A stretch of 64,000 bases of DNA, from the NCBI RefSeq assembly GCF_008704795.1, contig NZ_CP023690.1:8938501-9002500 (forward strand). The letters are read 5' to 3'. Both the position numbers and the translations under genes were made by a program. Source of the stretch: Streptomyces spectabilis (GTDB lineage: Bacteria > Actinomycetota > Actinomycetes > Streptomycetales > Streptomycetaceae). Below, one piece after another: positions 8,584-17,041 of the stretch; the first letter of the stretch is position 1, and each line of letters starts with the position of its first letter. The notes under the pieces were generated by a model. It was not told where the DNA came from. It worked only from the letters and a program-made list of their open reading frames with translations, and ran no database searches.

Positions 8584-9183
8584 TCAGACGCGCAGCGCGT
8601 CCAGAGCGGTCTCGGCGATGGCTTCCAGGGCGGCGCGGTCGGCGCCCGCCTGGGCGGAGAGCCGCATGCCGCCGATGGTGGCGTTGATGAACCGGACGAG
8701 GGACTCCGTGTCCCTGCGGGCGGTGATCGTGCCGTCGCGCTTGCCCGCGTCGACGGCGATCCGCAGCAGTCGCAGCCGGAGGTCGAGGTCGCGCTCGATC
8801 AGCGCGGCCGCGTCGGCGTCGCGCCGGGCGAGCTCCACCACGGTGTTGACGGTGAGGCAGCCCATGCTGCGCTCCTCGTCCTCGCGGTACGCGAACTCGC
8901 TGTCGACGATCCGGGTGTACAGCGCGCGGATCCGGTCGAATCCCGGGCGCTCGCTGTCCTCCAGGATCTCCGCCTGCGGGGCGCTCATCATGTCGATGTA
9001 GCGGTTCAGCGACCTGCGGAACAGATCGTGTTTGCTGGTGAAGGTGTTGTAGATGCTGCTGCGGCCCAGTCCGGTGGCGTCGCACAGGTCCTGGGTCGAA
9101 GTGGCCTCGTAGCCCTTCGCCCAGAAGGCGCGCATCGCCGCGTCCAGGGCCCGCTCCTCGTCGAACGTCCTCGGTCGGGCCAT
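8584..9183 (-). CDS. TetR-family transcriptional regulator
   Basis: About 199 residues starting at MARPRTFDEERALDAAMRAFW. The N-terminal helix-turn-helix is canonical (GYEATSTQDLCDATGLGRSSIYNTFTSKHDLF, about residues 25-57). The C-terminal ligand domain resembles the TetR_C type found with transporter repressors (GCLTVNTVVELARRD). It sits 116 bp upstream of the DHA1 MFS gene on the same strand and is its probable local repressor. There is no clear Shine-Dalgarno. A TTGCAT/TACGGT pair just upstream could give a leaderless or near-leaderless message. Confidence 0.92.
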   Translation of the reverse strand: MARPRTFDEERALDAAMRAFWAKGYEATSTQDLCDATGLGRSSIYNTFTSKHDLFRRSLNRYIDMMSAPQAEILEDSERPGFDRIRALYTRIVDSEFAYREDEERSMGCLTVNTVVELARRDADAAALIERDLDLRLRLLRIAVDAGKRDGTITARRDTESLVRFINATIGGMRLSAQAGADRAALEAIAETALDALRV

Positions 9184-9232
9184 GGAGGAACCGTACCCGT
9201 TTTGGAACGCACGATGCAATACGAGGGTGCAG

Positions 9233-9265
9233 GTGAGCGCCCCGCTTCAGGTGCGGGGCGCTCAC
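9233..9265. terminator. Hairpin terminator after the phosphotriesterase-like gene
   Basis: A perfect 13-bp stem (GTGAGCGCCCCGC and its complement) with a 7-nt loop lies 8 bp beyond the stop of the upstream operon. There is no U-tract, which is normal for Streptomyces terminators. It also insulates the TetR gene from read-through. Confidence 0.75.
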
Positions 9266-9273
9266 TCGCGGGG

Positions 9274-10200
9274 TCAGACGGGCCACTCCACGGCGAAGGC
9301 CGCGGCCGGGTTCGCGGTGAGCATCCGGTCCACCAGGTCCTTGCCGACGGCGCGCTCCAGGCGCGGACGGACCCCGCGCAGCAGATGGGGCATGCCGGGG
9401 CCCTCGTGCACCGAGCGCGCGGCGGACGTCGTGGTGTCGCCGCCCAGGAGCAGCTGGGAGCCGTGGCCCGCCTCGGTGAGCGTCCGTACCGCCTCCGGCA
9501 TGCGCCAGTCCGTGGCGTGGTGGGCGCGGGAGGGCCCGTCGAAGGCGAGGTAGGCGCCCGCCGCCGCGGCCCGGAGATGGACCTCCAGGTCGGGGAAGCG
9601 GTTGAGGTGGCCGAAGATCACCTTGGCGGGCGGCACCTCCAGGTCGGCGCAGAGCAGGTCGAGCACGTCCTGGGCGCCGGTGCCGAGCTCCAGGTGGACG
9701 GCGACGGGCGCGCCCGTCGCGTGGTGCGCCTCGGCCGCCGCGGTCATCGTCCAGCGGGCGTGCGCGTCCAGGGAGTGGAAGCCGCCCGCGACCTTGATGA
9801 GACCGGCCCGTACGCCGCTGTCGGCGATGCCGTCGGTCAGCTCCCGTACGAACAGCGCGGCCAGGCCCCTGGCGCGCAGGGCCGCGAGGTCGTCCTCGTC
9901 GTAGTGCACGGCCTGGTGCAGGCCCGTCGCGGCCACGACGCGCAGGTCCGCCGCGCGGGCCAGCGCGGGCAGTTCGGCCGCCCGCCGCCCCATGCCGTGC
10001 GGGGTCCACTGGACGACGCTCCGGCCGCCCGCCTCGCGGAAGGCGGCCAGCTCCGCCGCCGCGGCCCGCACCGAGTCCAGCTCCTGGCCCGGCAGTCGAG
10101 GGCTGCGCAGGAAGAGGTGGTCGTGCGCGTCGCAGACACCCAGGGCGGACGGGGCGACGTCGCCGGTGACGGTGCGGACCGCCGGTCCCGGCCCGCTCAC
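9274..10200 (-). CDS. Phosphotriesterase-family metal-dependent hydrolase
   Basis: About 308 residues forming an amidohydrolase-type TIM barrel of the phosphotriesterase/lactonase family. Visible metal-site motifs in order: the strand-1 HxH (CDAHDHLF), the bridging Lys region (GLIKVAGGF), His in VAVHLELG, His in VIFGHLNR and the final Asp in LLLGGDTT. Members hydrolyse lactones or phosphotriesters; I cannot name the substrate. Translation probably starts at the GTG overlapping the upstream stop (GTGA); a second GTG one codon earlier is equivalent. It is the last gene of the TetR-cupin-DUF4865 operon. Confidence 0.83.
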   Translation of the reverse strand: MSGPGPAVRTVTGDVAPSALGVCDAHDHLFLRSPRLPGQELDSVRAAAAELAAFREAGGRSVVQWTPHGMGRRAAELPALARAADLRVVAATGLHQAVHYDEDDLAALRARGLAALFVRELTDGIADSGVRAGLIKVAGGFHSLDAHARWTMTAAAEAHHATGAPVAVHLELGTGAQDVLDLLCADLEVPPAKVIFGHLNRFPDLEVHLRAAAAGAYLAFDGPSRAHHATDWRMPEAVRTLTEAGHGSQLLLGGDTTTSAARSVHEGPGMPHLLRGVRPRLERAVGKDLVDRMLTANPAAAFAVEWPV

Positions 10201-10781
10201 CACGCCCTGCCCGGGACGAGCAGGTCCCGCTCGGGCGTCGAGCAGTGCAGGACCTGGAAGACCTCCCCCCGCTCCTCGGGCGCCTCGTGGGCCCAGAGCG
10301 AGAACGTCACCGCCTCCCAGTGCCGGGGGTCGACGGCCACGACCACGCCGATGGCCCCGTCGGCGTGGGAGAGGGTCGCGGCGTCGTCGAGGAGCCCGGT
10401 GGTGAGGTCCGCGATCCGCGCACCCTCCGGCAGGGGCGTGCGGTGGCGCACCGCTGCCTTCGGCGTGGCGTCGACGGCGGATCCGGCCTCGTGGGCGAGC
10501 GCCATCCAGTGCTGTACCACCGGGCGCCCGAAATCGTCGGTGAGCCCCTGGAATCCGGGGCCCCAGAGGAAGGAGTTCATGCCCTCCGCGGTGTTCCAGA
10601 GGTAGAAGGGCGCGTACTGGTTGACCGGCGAGCCGTCCACGCCGCGCTCGCGCATCAGGTAGGCCTTGAAGCCCAGGCCCGGGAACTCGTCGAGGAGGTG
10701 GCCCTTGGCCGCCACGCGGTCACGGATGACGCCCATGTCGTAGTCGGCGGGCAGGGTGATCTCGTACTGCAGCGCGTGCAT
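10197..10781 (-). CDS. DUF4865 family protein
   Basis: 194 residues beginning MHALQYEITLPADYDMGVIRDRVAAKG, which matches my memory of DUF4865. The protein has no signal peptide or membrane helix. Its first part resembles a ferredoxin-like (DUF4188/EthD-type) fold with aromatic residues (YAPFYLWNTAEGMNSFLWGPGF). The family has no established activity. It is often found next to cupins and TetR regulators, as here. It overlaps the phosphotriesterase-like gene by 4 bp, pointing to translational coupling and a shared pathway, possibly modification of a small aromatic or lactone compound. Confidence 0.8.
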   Translation of the reverse strand: MHALQYEITLPADYDMGVIRDRVAAKGHLLDEFPGLGFKAYLMRERGVDGSPVNQYAPFYLWNTAEGMNSFLWGPGFQGLTDDFGRPVVQHWMALAHEAGSAVDATPKAAVRHRTPLPEGARIADLTTGLLDDAATLSHADGAIGVVVAVDPRHWEAVTFSLWAHEAPEERGEVFQVLHCSTPERDLLVPGRAW

Positions 10782-10818
10782 GGTGTGCGTACCTGCTGTT
10801 TCTGTCGAGGGCGTGGAC

Positions 10819-11214
10819 TCAGGACGGGTACTCGTCGGCGGCGACGCGTTCCTCCCAATGGGCGGCGGTGCCGTCGTCGGCGGCCTCCACCACGGCGAGG
10901 TGTGTCATGAACGTGCGCGGCGCGGCCCCGTGCCAGTGCCGCTCGCCGGGCGCGATCCACACGGTGTCGCCCGCCCGGATCGGCTCCACGGGCCCGCCCT
11001 CGCGCTGCACCAGGCCCTCGCCCTCGGTGACGTGCAGGACCTGGCCGTGCGGATGGCGGTGCCAGGCGGTGTGCGCGCCCGGAGCGAAGTGGACGCTGAA
11101 CATCCGGAGCCGGGAAGGGGGTTCGGGGCTCGCGATCTCGTCGAGCCAGACGCTTCCGGTGAAGTGCTCGGCGGGGCCGCGAAGGCTTTCGGGGCGGGTG
11201 CGGGTGATGTGCAC
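10819..11214 (-). CDS. Cupin-domain protein ((R)-mandelonitrile lyase-like)
   Basis: A 131-residue single-domain cupin. Motif 1 is HTAWHRHPHGQVLHVTEGEG and motif 2 is GDTVWIAPGERHWHGA, giving the usual two His plus Glu/Gln and distal His metal site. Close relatives in databases are often named (R)-mandelonitrile lyase or quercetin dioxygenase-like, but that name does not prove the reaction. I chose the GTG at 11214 because AGAGGAA precedes it at proper spacing; the long open frame upstream is the shadow of the TetR gene. It lies 77 bp after that TetR gene on the same strand. Confidence 0.85.
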   Translation of the reverse strand: MHITRTRPESLRGPAEHFTGSVWLDEIASPEPPSRLRMFSVHFAPGAHTAWHRHPHGQVLHVTEGEGLVQREGGPVEPIRAGDTVWIAPGERHWHGAAPRTFMTHLAVVEAADDGTAAHWEERVAADEYPS

Positions 11215-11291
11215 GGCGTTCCTCTGCGCGTAGGACGGGAGAAGTGCTGCCTCAGTGATGCGTGGGGAAGCTGGTGTGTGGGTCCGGGGGA

Positions 11292-11849
11292 TCAGCGCGG
11301 CGCGAGCAGGGCCAGCAGGCCGCGCACACCGGCGTCGAAGGCCTCCGGAGAGCCCGTCGAACGGGCCAGGACATAGCCGCCCTGGACCGTCGCGACGATC
11401 GTCGACGCGATCTCGCGCGCGTCGAGCGCCGGGCTGAACTCGCCCTGGTCCAGGCCCTCCTGGACGATCGCGGCGAGCCGTTCGCGCAGCCACTCCAAGG
11501 TCTCGGTGACCGGCGCGCGCAGCGTGTCGCTCGCGATGACGTCCGGGTCCATCGTCAGCCGCCCGACGGGGCAGCCGCGCAGCACGTCGCGCTCGCGCAG
11601 CAGATACCCGGCGACGCGCTCGTACGCCGAGCCGTCGCCGCTCAGCGATGCCTCGGCGGTGGCGCGCATCTCCTCGGCCGTGCGCCGGATCGCGGCGAGC
11701 GCGAGGTCGGGCTTGCCCGAGAAGTGGTGGTACATGCTGCCCTGCCCGGCGCCCGCGTGCTGCTGGATGGCCTTGGGGCTCGTGCCCACATAGCCCCGCT
11801 CCCACAGCAGCTCGCGGGTGGACTCGATCAGACGCTCCGGAGTGCTCAT
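11292..11849 (-). CDS. TetR-family transcriptional regulator
   Basis: 185 residues starting MSTPERLIESTRELLWERGY. The helix-turn-helix (TSPKAIQQHAGAGQGSMYHHFSGKPDLALAAI) covers about residues 23-53 and the C-terminal domain is of the LmrA/YxaF type (PVGRLTMD). It heads a same-strand group with the cupin, DUF4865 and phosphotriesterase-like genes. A near-perfect 22-bp palindrome starts 8 bp upstream of its start codon, so it very likely represses itself and the operon behind it. The inducer is unknown. Confidence 0.92.
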   Translation of the reverse strand: MSTPERLIESTRELLWERGYVGTSPKAIQQHAGAGQGSMYHHFSGKPDLALAAIRRTAEEMRATAEASLSGDGSAYERVAGYLLRERDVLRGCPVGRLTMDPDVIASDTLRAPVTETLEWLRERLAAIVQEGLDQGEFSPALDAREIASTIVATVQGGYVLARSTGSPEAFDAGVRGLLALLAPR

Positions 11850-11856
11850 GACCGCA

Positions 11857-11878
11857 CTGTACATACTAATAGGTACAG
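11857..11878. promoter_or_regulatory. Near-perfect 22-bp palindrome, TetR operator
   Basis: The outer arms CTGTAC/GTACAG and the inner TA steps are symmetric, with mismatches at only 4 of 22 positions. It lies just upstream of the TetR start and is the A/T-richest stretch nearby, so it should overlap the promoter. Size and architecture fit a TetR dimer. It also faces the SHOCT/ABC operon on the other side of a 230-bp gap in which I see nothing else. Confidence 0.7.
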
Positions 11879-12108
11879 AATTCCAGGTGGGAGGCGGGCA
11901 CCGAGGCGCGCACCGAAGCGGGTACCGAGGCCCGCGCCCTGGCGCGCATCCGCCGCCACCCGCGGGGGAGCAGCCGCGCGGCCCTCTCGTACTCCCGGGG
12001 AGGTACCCGCACTGCCGCTGGCCGTACGACGACTTCGACCCGCCCCCGGACCAGGCTCGGAAGCGACGGAAAGCACTGCTCCGCACCCCTTCCGAGGAGA
12101 TGGACATC

Positions 12109-12393
12109 ATGCACACCCTGGCGTTCGACGGCGGGCCCGGCCCGTGGATCCTGTTCTTCCCGCTGATCTGGGCCGCCGTGGTGTTCGGCGTGGTCACGGT
12201 CCTGCGCCGCACGGTGTGGCGCGGCCGCGGCGGGCCCTGGCAGCGGGGCGTCGCCGGAGTCGACGAGAAGTCGCCCATCGCCGTGCTCGGCCACCGCTTC
12301 GCCTCCGGCGAGATCGACGAGGACGAGTACTGGCGCCGTCTCAGCGTCCTGAACGAGGAGTTCGGCCGCGTGTCCAAGGGAGGCCGGTCGTGA
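12109..12393 (+). CDS. Small SHOCT-domain membrane protein
   Basis: 94 residues: one N-terminal membrane segment (WILFFPLIWAAVVFGVVTVL) and a C-terminal SHOCT domain (SPIAVLGHRFASGEIDEDEYWRRLSVLNEE), a short helical oligomerisation motif common in actinobacterial membrane proteins. The ATG at 12109 is preferred because GAGGAG ends 9 bp upstream; the ATG at 12100 touches the ribosome-binding site. It overlaps the ABC ATPase gene by 4 bp (GTGA), so it is the first gene of the ABC operon and may anchor or regulate that transporter. The precise role is unknown. Confidence 0.83.
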   Translation: MHTLAFDGGPGPWILFFPLIWAAVVFGVVTVLRRTVWRGRGGPWQRGVAGVDEKSPIAVLGHRFASGEIDEDEYWRRLSVLNEEFGRVSKGGRS

Positions 12394-13319
12394 ACACCGC
12401 CACCGCTCCGCAGCCGACCGGGATCCGCTACGCCGCACGGGTCGAGCGGGCCGTCAAGGTCTACGGCTCGACGGCGAACGCCAGGACCGCCGAGACCGCG
12501 GTGACCGCCCTGGACGACGTCAGCGTCGGCTTTCCCGCCGGGCGCTTCACCGCGATCATGGGCCCGTCCGGCTCGGGCAAGTCCACCCTGATGCACTGCG
12601 CCGCGGGCCTGGACACCCTCACCTCGGGCTCGGCCTACATCGGCGGGACGGACCTCGGCTCCCTCGACGACCGGCGGCTGACCCTGCTGCGCCGCGACCG
12701 GATCGGCTTCGTCTTCCAGGCCTTCAACCTGGTGCCGACGCTGACCGTCGCGGAGAACATCACCCTCCCGATGGACCTCGCGGGACGCCGCCGCGACCGC
12801 GCGCAGCAGGAGTGGACGGACGCGCTCATCGACGTCGTCGGCCTGCGCGACCGGCTGCACCACCGGCCCGCCGAACTCTCCGGCGGACAGCAGCAACGCG
12901 TCGCCGTGGCACGGGCGTTCGCGGGCCGTCCCGACGTCGTCTTCGCCGACGAGCCCACCGGGAACCTCGACTCGCGCTCCGGCGACGAGGTCCTCGGGCT
13001 GCTCGGCCGCACGGTGCGCCAGATGGACCGCACCGTCGTCATGGTCACCCATGACCCGGTGGCCGCCGCCCACGCCGACGAGGTCGTCTTCCTCGCCGAC
13101 GGCCGTCTCGTGGACCGCATGCGGGCCCCCACGGCCGACAAGGTCCTCGACCGCATGAAGGCCTTCGAGGCCACGGGCGCGGCCCGGTCCGGCGTGGCCT
13201 CGTACGACGCGTACGGCGCGGAGACGTACGACGCCTCCGGGAGCGAGGCCTCCGTACGCGACGCCTCCGTACGCGATGCCTCCGGCGCGTACGGCGACAC
13301 GGAAGGAGCGGCGTCATGA
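12390..13319 (+). CDS. ABC transporter ATP-binding protein (MacB/LolD-like)
   Basis: 309 residues. Walker A is GPSGSGKST (residues 58-66), the Q-loop is in FVFQAFNLVPTLTV, the signature is LSGGQQQR, Walker B is VVFADEPTGNLD and the switch His is in VTHD. The FNLVP...P...GG pattern is that of the MacB/LolD/FtsE group, which energises lipoprotein or peptide extrusion. The GTG start has AAGGGAGG upstream and overlaps the SHOCT gene. After the ATPase fold there is an unusual C-terminal tail of about 45 residues made of repeated Tyr-Asp-Ala and VRDAS units. The tail ends at the overlap with the permease gene (ATGA). Confidence 0.94.
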   Translation: MNTATAPQPTGIRYAARVERAVKVYGSTANARTAETAVTALDDVSVGFPAGRFTAIMGPSGSGKSTLMHCAAGLDTLTSGSAYIGGTDLGSLDDRRLTLLRRDRIGFVFQAFNLVPTLTVAENITLPMDLAGRRRDRAQQEWTDALIDVVGLRDRLHHRPAELSGGQQQRVAVARAFAGRPDVVFADEPTGNLDSRSGDEVLGLLGRTVRQMDRTVVMVTHDPVAAAHADEVVFLADGRLVDRMRAPTADKVLDRMKAFEATGAARSGVASYDAYGAETYDASGSEASVRDASVRDASGAYGDTEGAAS

Positions 13320-15886
13320 CCTCCCTCGCCCCCGCCGCACGCCTCAGCCTCACCTCCCTGCGCGGCCACAAGCGCCGCTTCGCCGGTACGTTCGTCGCGG
13401 TGCTGCTCGGCGTCGCGTTCCTGGCGGGCACCCTCGTCATGGGGGACACGCTGCGGGCGAGCTTCGACACGATGTTCGGGAACGCCACCCGCGGCACCGA
13501 CGCGGTCGTGCGGGCCGAGAACACCATCACCACGCCCGGCGAGAGTCAGGGGGTCCGCCAGGCCGTCGACTCCGGCCTCGCCGAGCGGATCGCGCGCGTG
13601 CCGGGCGTCGCGGCGGCCGAGCCCAGCATCGAGGGCGCGGGACAGCTCGTCGGCAAGGACGGCGACCCGGTCGGCGGCCAGGGCCCGCCCACCCTCGCGG
13701 GCAACTGGATCGACGACACCGCGCTCAACCCCTACCGGCTCGCCGAGGGCCGCGCCCCGGCGAAGTCCGGCGAGGTCGTCGTCAACCGCGGCGCCGCCGA
13801 GAGCGGCGACCTGAAGATCGGCGACACCACGACCCTGCGCACGCCCGACCCGGTCGAGGTGACCGTCGTGGGCCTCGCCACGTTCGGCGGCGAGGACGGG
13901 ATGGCGCAGACGACCTTCACCGGCATGACCCGTGCCGACGCGGAGAAGTACCTGACGCCGAAGCCGGGGCAGGCCTCGTCCATCCAGGTGCGGGCCGGGC
14001 CGGGGACCGGGCAGGCGGAACTCGTCGACGCGCTGGCCCCCGTCCTGCCCCGGGGCGTCGAAGCCATCACGGGCCAGGCGGCGGCGGCGGAGAACTCCGA
14101 GATGATCTCCGGTCAGTTCCTGACGCTGTTCACCACGTTCCTGCTCGTCTTCTCCGGCGTCGCGCTCCTGGTGGCGACCTTCTCGATCCACAACACGTTC
14201 GCGATCGTCGTCGCCCAGCGCACGCGCGAGAACGCCCTGCTGCGCGCCCTCGGCGCCTCCCGCCGCCAGGTCACAGGGGCGACGCTCCTGGAGGCCGGTG
14301 CCGTCGCAGTGGTCGCGTCCCTCGCGGGCCTCGCGGGCGGCATCGCCATCGCGGCCGGGCTCCAGGCGCTGTTCCCCGCCATCGGATTCCCCTTCCCCGA
14401 AGGCGACTTGGTGATCAGCGGCACGTCGATGCTGCTGCCCCTCGCGGTCGGCGTCGTCGTCTGCGCGGCCTCGGCGCTGCTGCCCGCCGTCCGGGCCGGG
14501 CGCACCGCGCCGCTCGCCGCGCTGCGCGAGACGGCCGTCGACCACTCCGGCGCCTCGCGGGCACGAGCCGTCGCGGGCACCGCGCTCGGCCTGAGCGCCG
14601 TGGGCCTCGCCCTGTTCGGCGTCCTCGCCGACCCGTCGGTGTGGCTGGCGGGGACCGGTGCCGTGCTCGCGCTCGTCTCGTTCGTGGTGCTCGGGCCCGT
14701 CGCCGCCTCCCGCGCGGTACGCGTCATCGGCGGCCCGCTGGACCGGCTGCGCGGCGTCACCGGCGGCCTCGCCCGGCGCAACGCCCTGCGCAGCCCCAAG
14801 CGCACCGCCGCCACCGCGAGCGCCCTGATGATCGGTGTCGCCGTCGTGTCCCTGTTCACGGTCTTCGGCGCGTCCCTGAAGGCGACCATGGACCAGACGG
14901 TGTCCCGGTCCTTCGCGGGCGACATCGCGGTGAGCACGCCCTCCTTCGGCGCCGGAGGCAGCGGTCTGAGCCCCCGGCTCGCCCCCGCGCTCGCCGAGCG
15001 CCCGGAGGTCGCCACGGCCGTCGGCCTCGGCAGGGGAGTGGCCGAGGTGAACGGCGAGGGCCGGGCCCTGACCGTCACCGACCCGCGAGCCCTCGCCCGG
15101 TCCTTCGACCTCGGCGACGTCCAGGGCACGCTGACCGGCCTCGGTGACGACGGCATCGCCGTCACCCGCACCGAAGCCGACAAGCGGCACCTGAAGGTCG
15201 GCGACCGCGCCGAACTCGCCTTCACCGACGGCAAGAAGGACACCTTCACCGTCCGCGCCGTGTACGGCAGGTCGGAGCTCGTGGGCGACTACGTCGTCAC
15301 CCGCGAGGCCTGGACCCCGCACCGCGCCCAGGACTCCGACACGCTGGTCTCCGTCACCTTCGAGGACGGCGTGAGCTCCGCCGAAGGCGAGGCCGCGGTG
15401 TCCGCCGTGGCGAAGGACTACGGCAACCCCGAGGTGCAGACCCGCGACGAGTACGCCCAGGCGTCGGCAGGAGGCATCGACATGATGCTCACCCTCGTCT
15501 ACGCGCTGCTCGCCCTCGCCGTGCTCATCGCGCTGCTGGGCATCGCCAACACCCTGACGCTCGCCCTGCACGAACGCACCCGGGAACTGGGCCTGTTGCG
15601 GGCCGTCGGACAGACCCGCGCCCAGCTGCGCGCCATGGTCCGCTGGGAGTCCGTCCTGGTCGCCGCGTTCGGCACCGCGGGCGGCCTGGCGCTCGGCGGC
15701 TTCCTCGGCTGGGTCCTGGTGAAGGCGTCCGACGGGGCGTCCGACAGCACCTTCGCGTTCGCCCTGCCGCCGCTGCCGCTCACCGTGGTCGCCCTGGTGG
15801 GCGTGGTCGCGGGCGCCCTCGCGGGCCTGCGCCCGGCGCGACGCGCGGCACGTCTCGACGTACTGCGCGCGATCGCGACGGAGTGA
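13316..15886 (+). CDS. ABC transporter permease, two FtsX domains
   Basis: 856 residues. TM1 is near the N-terminus (RFAGTFVAVLLGVAFLAGTLVMGDTL), followed by a MacB-type periplasmic-like domain. Three helices around residues 265-400 form the first FtsX domain. A second extracytoplasmic domain follows, and three C-terminal helices (from about residue 725 to 840) form the second FtsX domain, including the conserved ERTRELGLLRAVGQTRAQL loop. Such permeases, with their ATPase, move lipids, lipoproteins or antimicrobial peptides. Fully coupled to the ATPase gene by a 4-bp overlap. Substrate unknown. Confidence 0.92.
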   Translation: MTSLAPAARLSLTSLRGHKRRFAGTFVAVLLGVAFLAGTLVMGDTLRASFDTMFGNATRGTDAVVRAENTITTPGESQGVRQAVDSGLAERIARVPGVAAAEPSIEGAGQLVGKDGDPVGGQGPPTLAGNWIDDTALNPYRLAEGRAPAKSGEVVVNRGAAESGDLKIGDTTTLRTPDPVEVTVVGLATFGGEDGMAQTTFTGMTRADAEKYLTPKPGQASSIQVRAGPGTGQAELVDALAPVLPRGVEAITGQAAAAENSEMISGQFLTLFTTFLLVFSGVALLVATFSIHNTFAIVVAQRTRENALLRALGASRRQVTGATLLEAGAVAVVASLAGLAGGIAIAAGLQALFPAIGFPFPEGDLVISGTSMLLPLAVGVVVCAASALLPAVRAGRTAPLAALRETAVDHSGASRARAVAGTALGLSAVGLALFGVLADPSVWLAGTGAVLALVSFVVLGPVAASRAVRVIGGPLDRLRGVTGGLARRNALRSPKRTAATASALMIGVAVVSLFTVFGASLKATMDQTVSRSFAGDIAVSTPSFGAGGSGLSPRLAPALAERPEVATAVGLGRGVAEVNGEGRALTVTDPRALARSFDLGDVQGTLTGLGDDGIAVTRTEADKRHLKVGDRAELAFTDGKKDTFTVRAVYGRSELVGDYVVTREAWTPHRAQDSDTLVSVTFEDGVSSAEGEAAVSAVAKDYGNPEVQTRDEYAQASAGGIDMMLTLVYALLALAVLIALLGIANTLTLALHERTRELGLLRAVGQTRAQLRAMVRWESVLVAAFGTAGGLALGGFLGWVLVKASDGASDSTFAFALPPLPLTVVALVGVVAGALAGLRPARRAARLDVLRAIATE

Positions 15887-16015
15887 CAGGAGCACGGCGG
15901 AGAGCGAGAACGACATCCGTGAGAACGGTCGTCAGCGAAAGGACACAGGAAGGCACCGGAAAGCGCAGGAAGCGCGGCAAGACGCAGGAACAGGACGAGA
16001 TCAGTCACCGCCCGG

Positions 16016-16525
16016 TCAGCCAGGAACGGCCGACCGGGCGGGAGTATGTGCGCCGACGGGCGCGACGGAGACGAAGGAGCGGGTGCTCTCGGCGTCGTAC
16101 GCCGGGTACGTCGGCAGGTCCACGGTGGGCGAAGGGGCGGCGAGCGTGAACCAGACGACCTTGCCGTGCTCGCCCTCCGGCCTCACCCCCCAGCTCTCGC
16201 TGACGGCGGCGACCATGGCGAGCCCGCGGCCGCAGGTCTCGAACGGCTCCGCGTCGCGCACCTCCGGCAACCGCGGATCGTGGTCGTGCACGGAGACCAT
16301 GAGACGGCCGAGCATCAGCTCGATGTCCACGGTGCAGATCTTGTCCGGCTCCGCGTGCCGGTGGACGTTGGTCAGCAACTCGGTCACGCCGAGCGCGGCC
16401 CGGTCTATCAACGGATCGAGATGCCAGTAGCGCAACTGCGCCGATACGATTCTGCGGACTTGACCGATCCGCGACGGCAGGGCTTGGAGCTCTACCGTGC
16501 ACTGCCTGCTTGGCTGGCTGATCAC
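16016..16525 (-). CDS. ATP-binding protein, RsbW-like anti-sigma/serine kinase type
   Basis: 169 residues with a GHKL (HATPase_c_2) domain. The N-box is GVTELLTNVHRHAEPD and the G2 region is TCGRGLAMVAAVSESWGV, followed by the final strand KVVWFTL. Streptomyces have dozens of such stand-alone ATPases; a few are anti-sigma factors or anti-anti-sigma kinases, and most are unstudied. The start is a GTG. A disordered C-terminal stretch of about 35 residues follows the ATPase fold. No sigma factor or anti-anti-sigma gene is adjacent, so the partner cannot be guessed. Confidence 0.87.
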   Translation of the reverse strand: MISQPSRQCTVELQALPSRIGQVRRIVSAQLRYWHLDPLIDRAALGVTELLTNVHRHAEPDKICTVDIELMLGRLMVSVHDHDPRLPEVRDAEPFETCGRGLAMVAAVSESWGVRPEGEHGKVVWFTLAAPSPTVDLPTYPAYDAESTRSFVSVAPVGAHTPARSAVPG

Positions 16526-16714
16526 GGTGCGACTCCCCGAAGTGAGGTCCGGAAGAAGACGGCGTTCCGATCCAGCAGGGGCCCGCGCGCTGTCTGCCGC
16601 CTGCTGTCGGGCCGGCGGGCTGGTTCGCAGCGTTATCGCCGGTAAACCCAGAGTGATGTGAGACCAGAGTGACGCAGGGGGTGCGGGCGTGCAACTCGCG
16701 CCCGGCTCGGCCCG

Positions 16715-17041
16715 TCAGGCGGCCCTTCGGCCGCCCGCGCTGCGCAGCGCCTCCAGGAAGGCGCGGACGGAAGGCGGCCCGGGTTCCCCGGGCACCGGAT
16801 CGTGGTCGCCGAGCGTGAGTCGGTAGCGCGTGCCGTTGACCTCGGCGAGCGCCCGGTCGTGCGGGGCGAACCACGGTTTTCCCACGCGCACCGCCTGCAC
16901 CGGTGCACTGTCGATCTCCGTGCCGTAGCTGGTGAGCAGTTCCAGTCTGCCGTCGTTGATCCGCACCTGTCCCGCACGGGTCAGGGAGCGCAGCCGCTTC
17001 CCGATCCGCACGCCCGTGGCCGCGAACTCCGGCTCTGCCAT
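16715..17041 (-). CDS. Hypothetical protein (possible PH-like fold)
   Basis: 108 residues starting at ATG with GGAG upstream. I do not recognise a family with certainty. The sequence has the alternating short strands of a PH-like domain (VRINDGRLELLTSYGTEIDSAP, then VNGTRYRLTLGD) and a short C-terminal helix (VRAFLEALRSAGG). It has no signal peptide or membrane helix. It lies 189 bp upstream of the RsbW-like ATPase gene on the same strand; that gap holds no convincing ORF. Function unknown. Confidence 0.7.
   Translation of the reverse strand: MAEPEFAATGVRIGKRLRSLTRAGQVRINDGRLELLTSYGTEIDSAPVQAVRVGKPWFAPHDRALAEVNGTRYRLTLGDHDPVPGEPGPPSVRAFLEALRSAGGRRAA

Noticed and set aside
12635..15916. 1093-residue minus-strand open frame under the ABC operon
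   Set aside because: Antisense shadow with low-complexity composition; the ABC ATPase and FtsX permease on the plus strand carry all family motifs.
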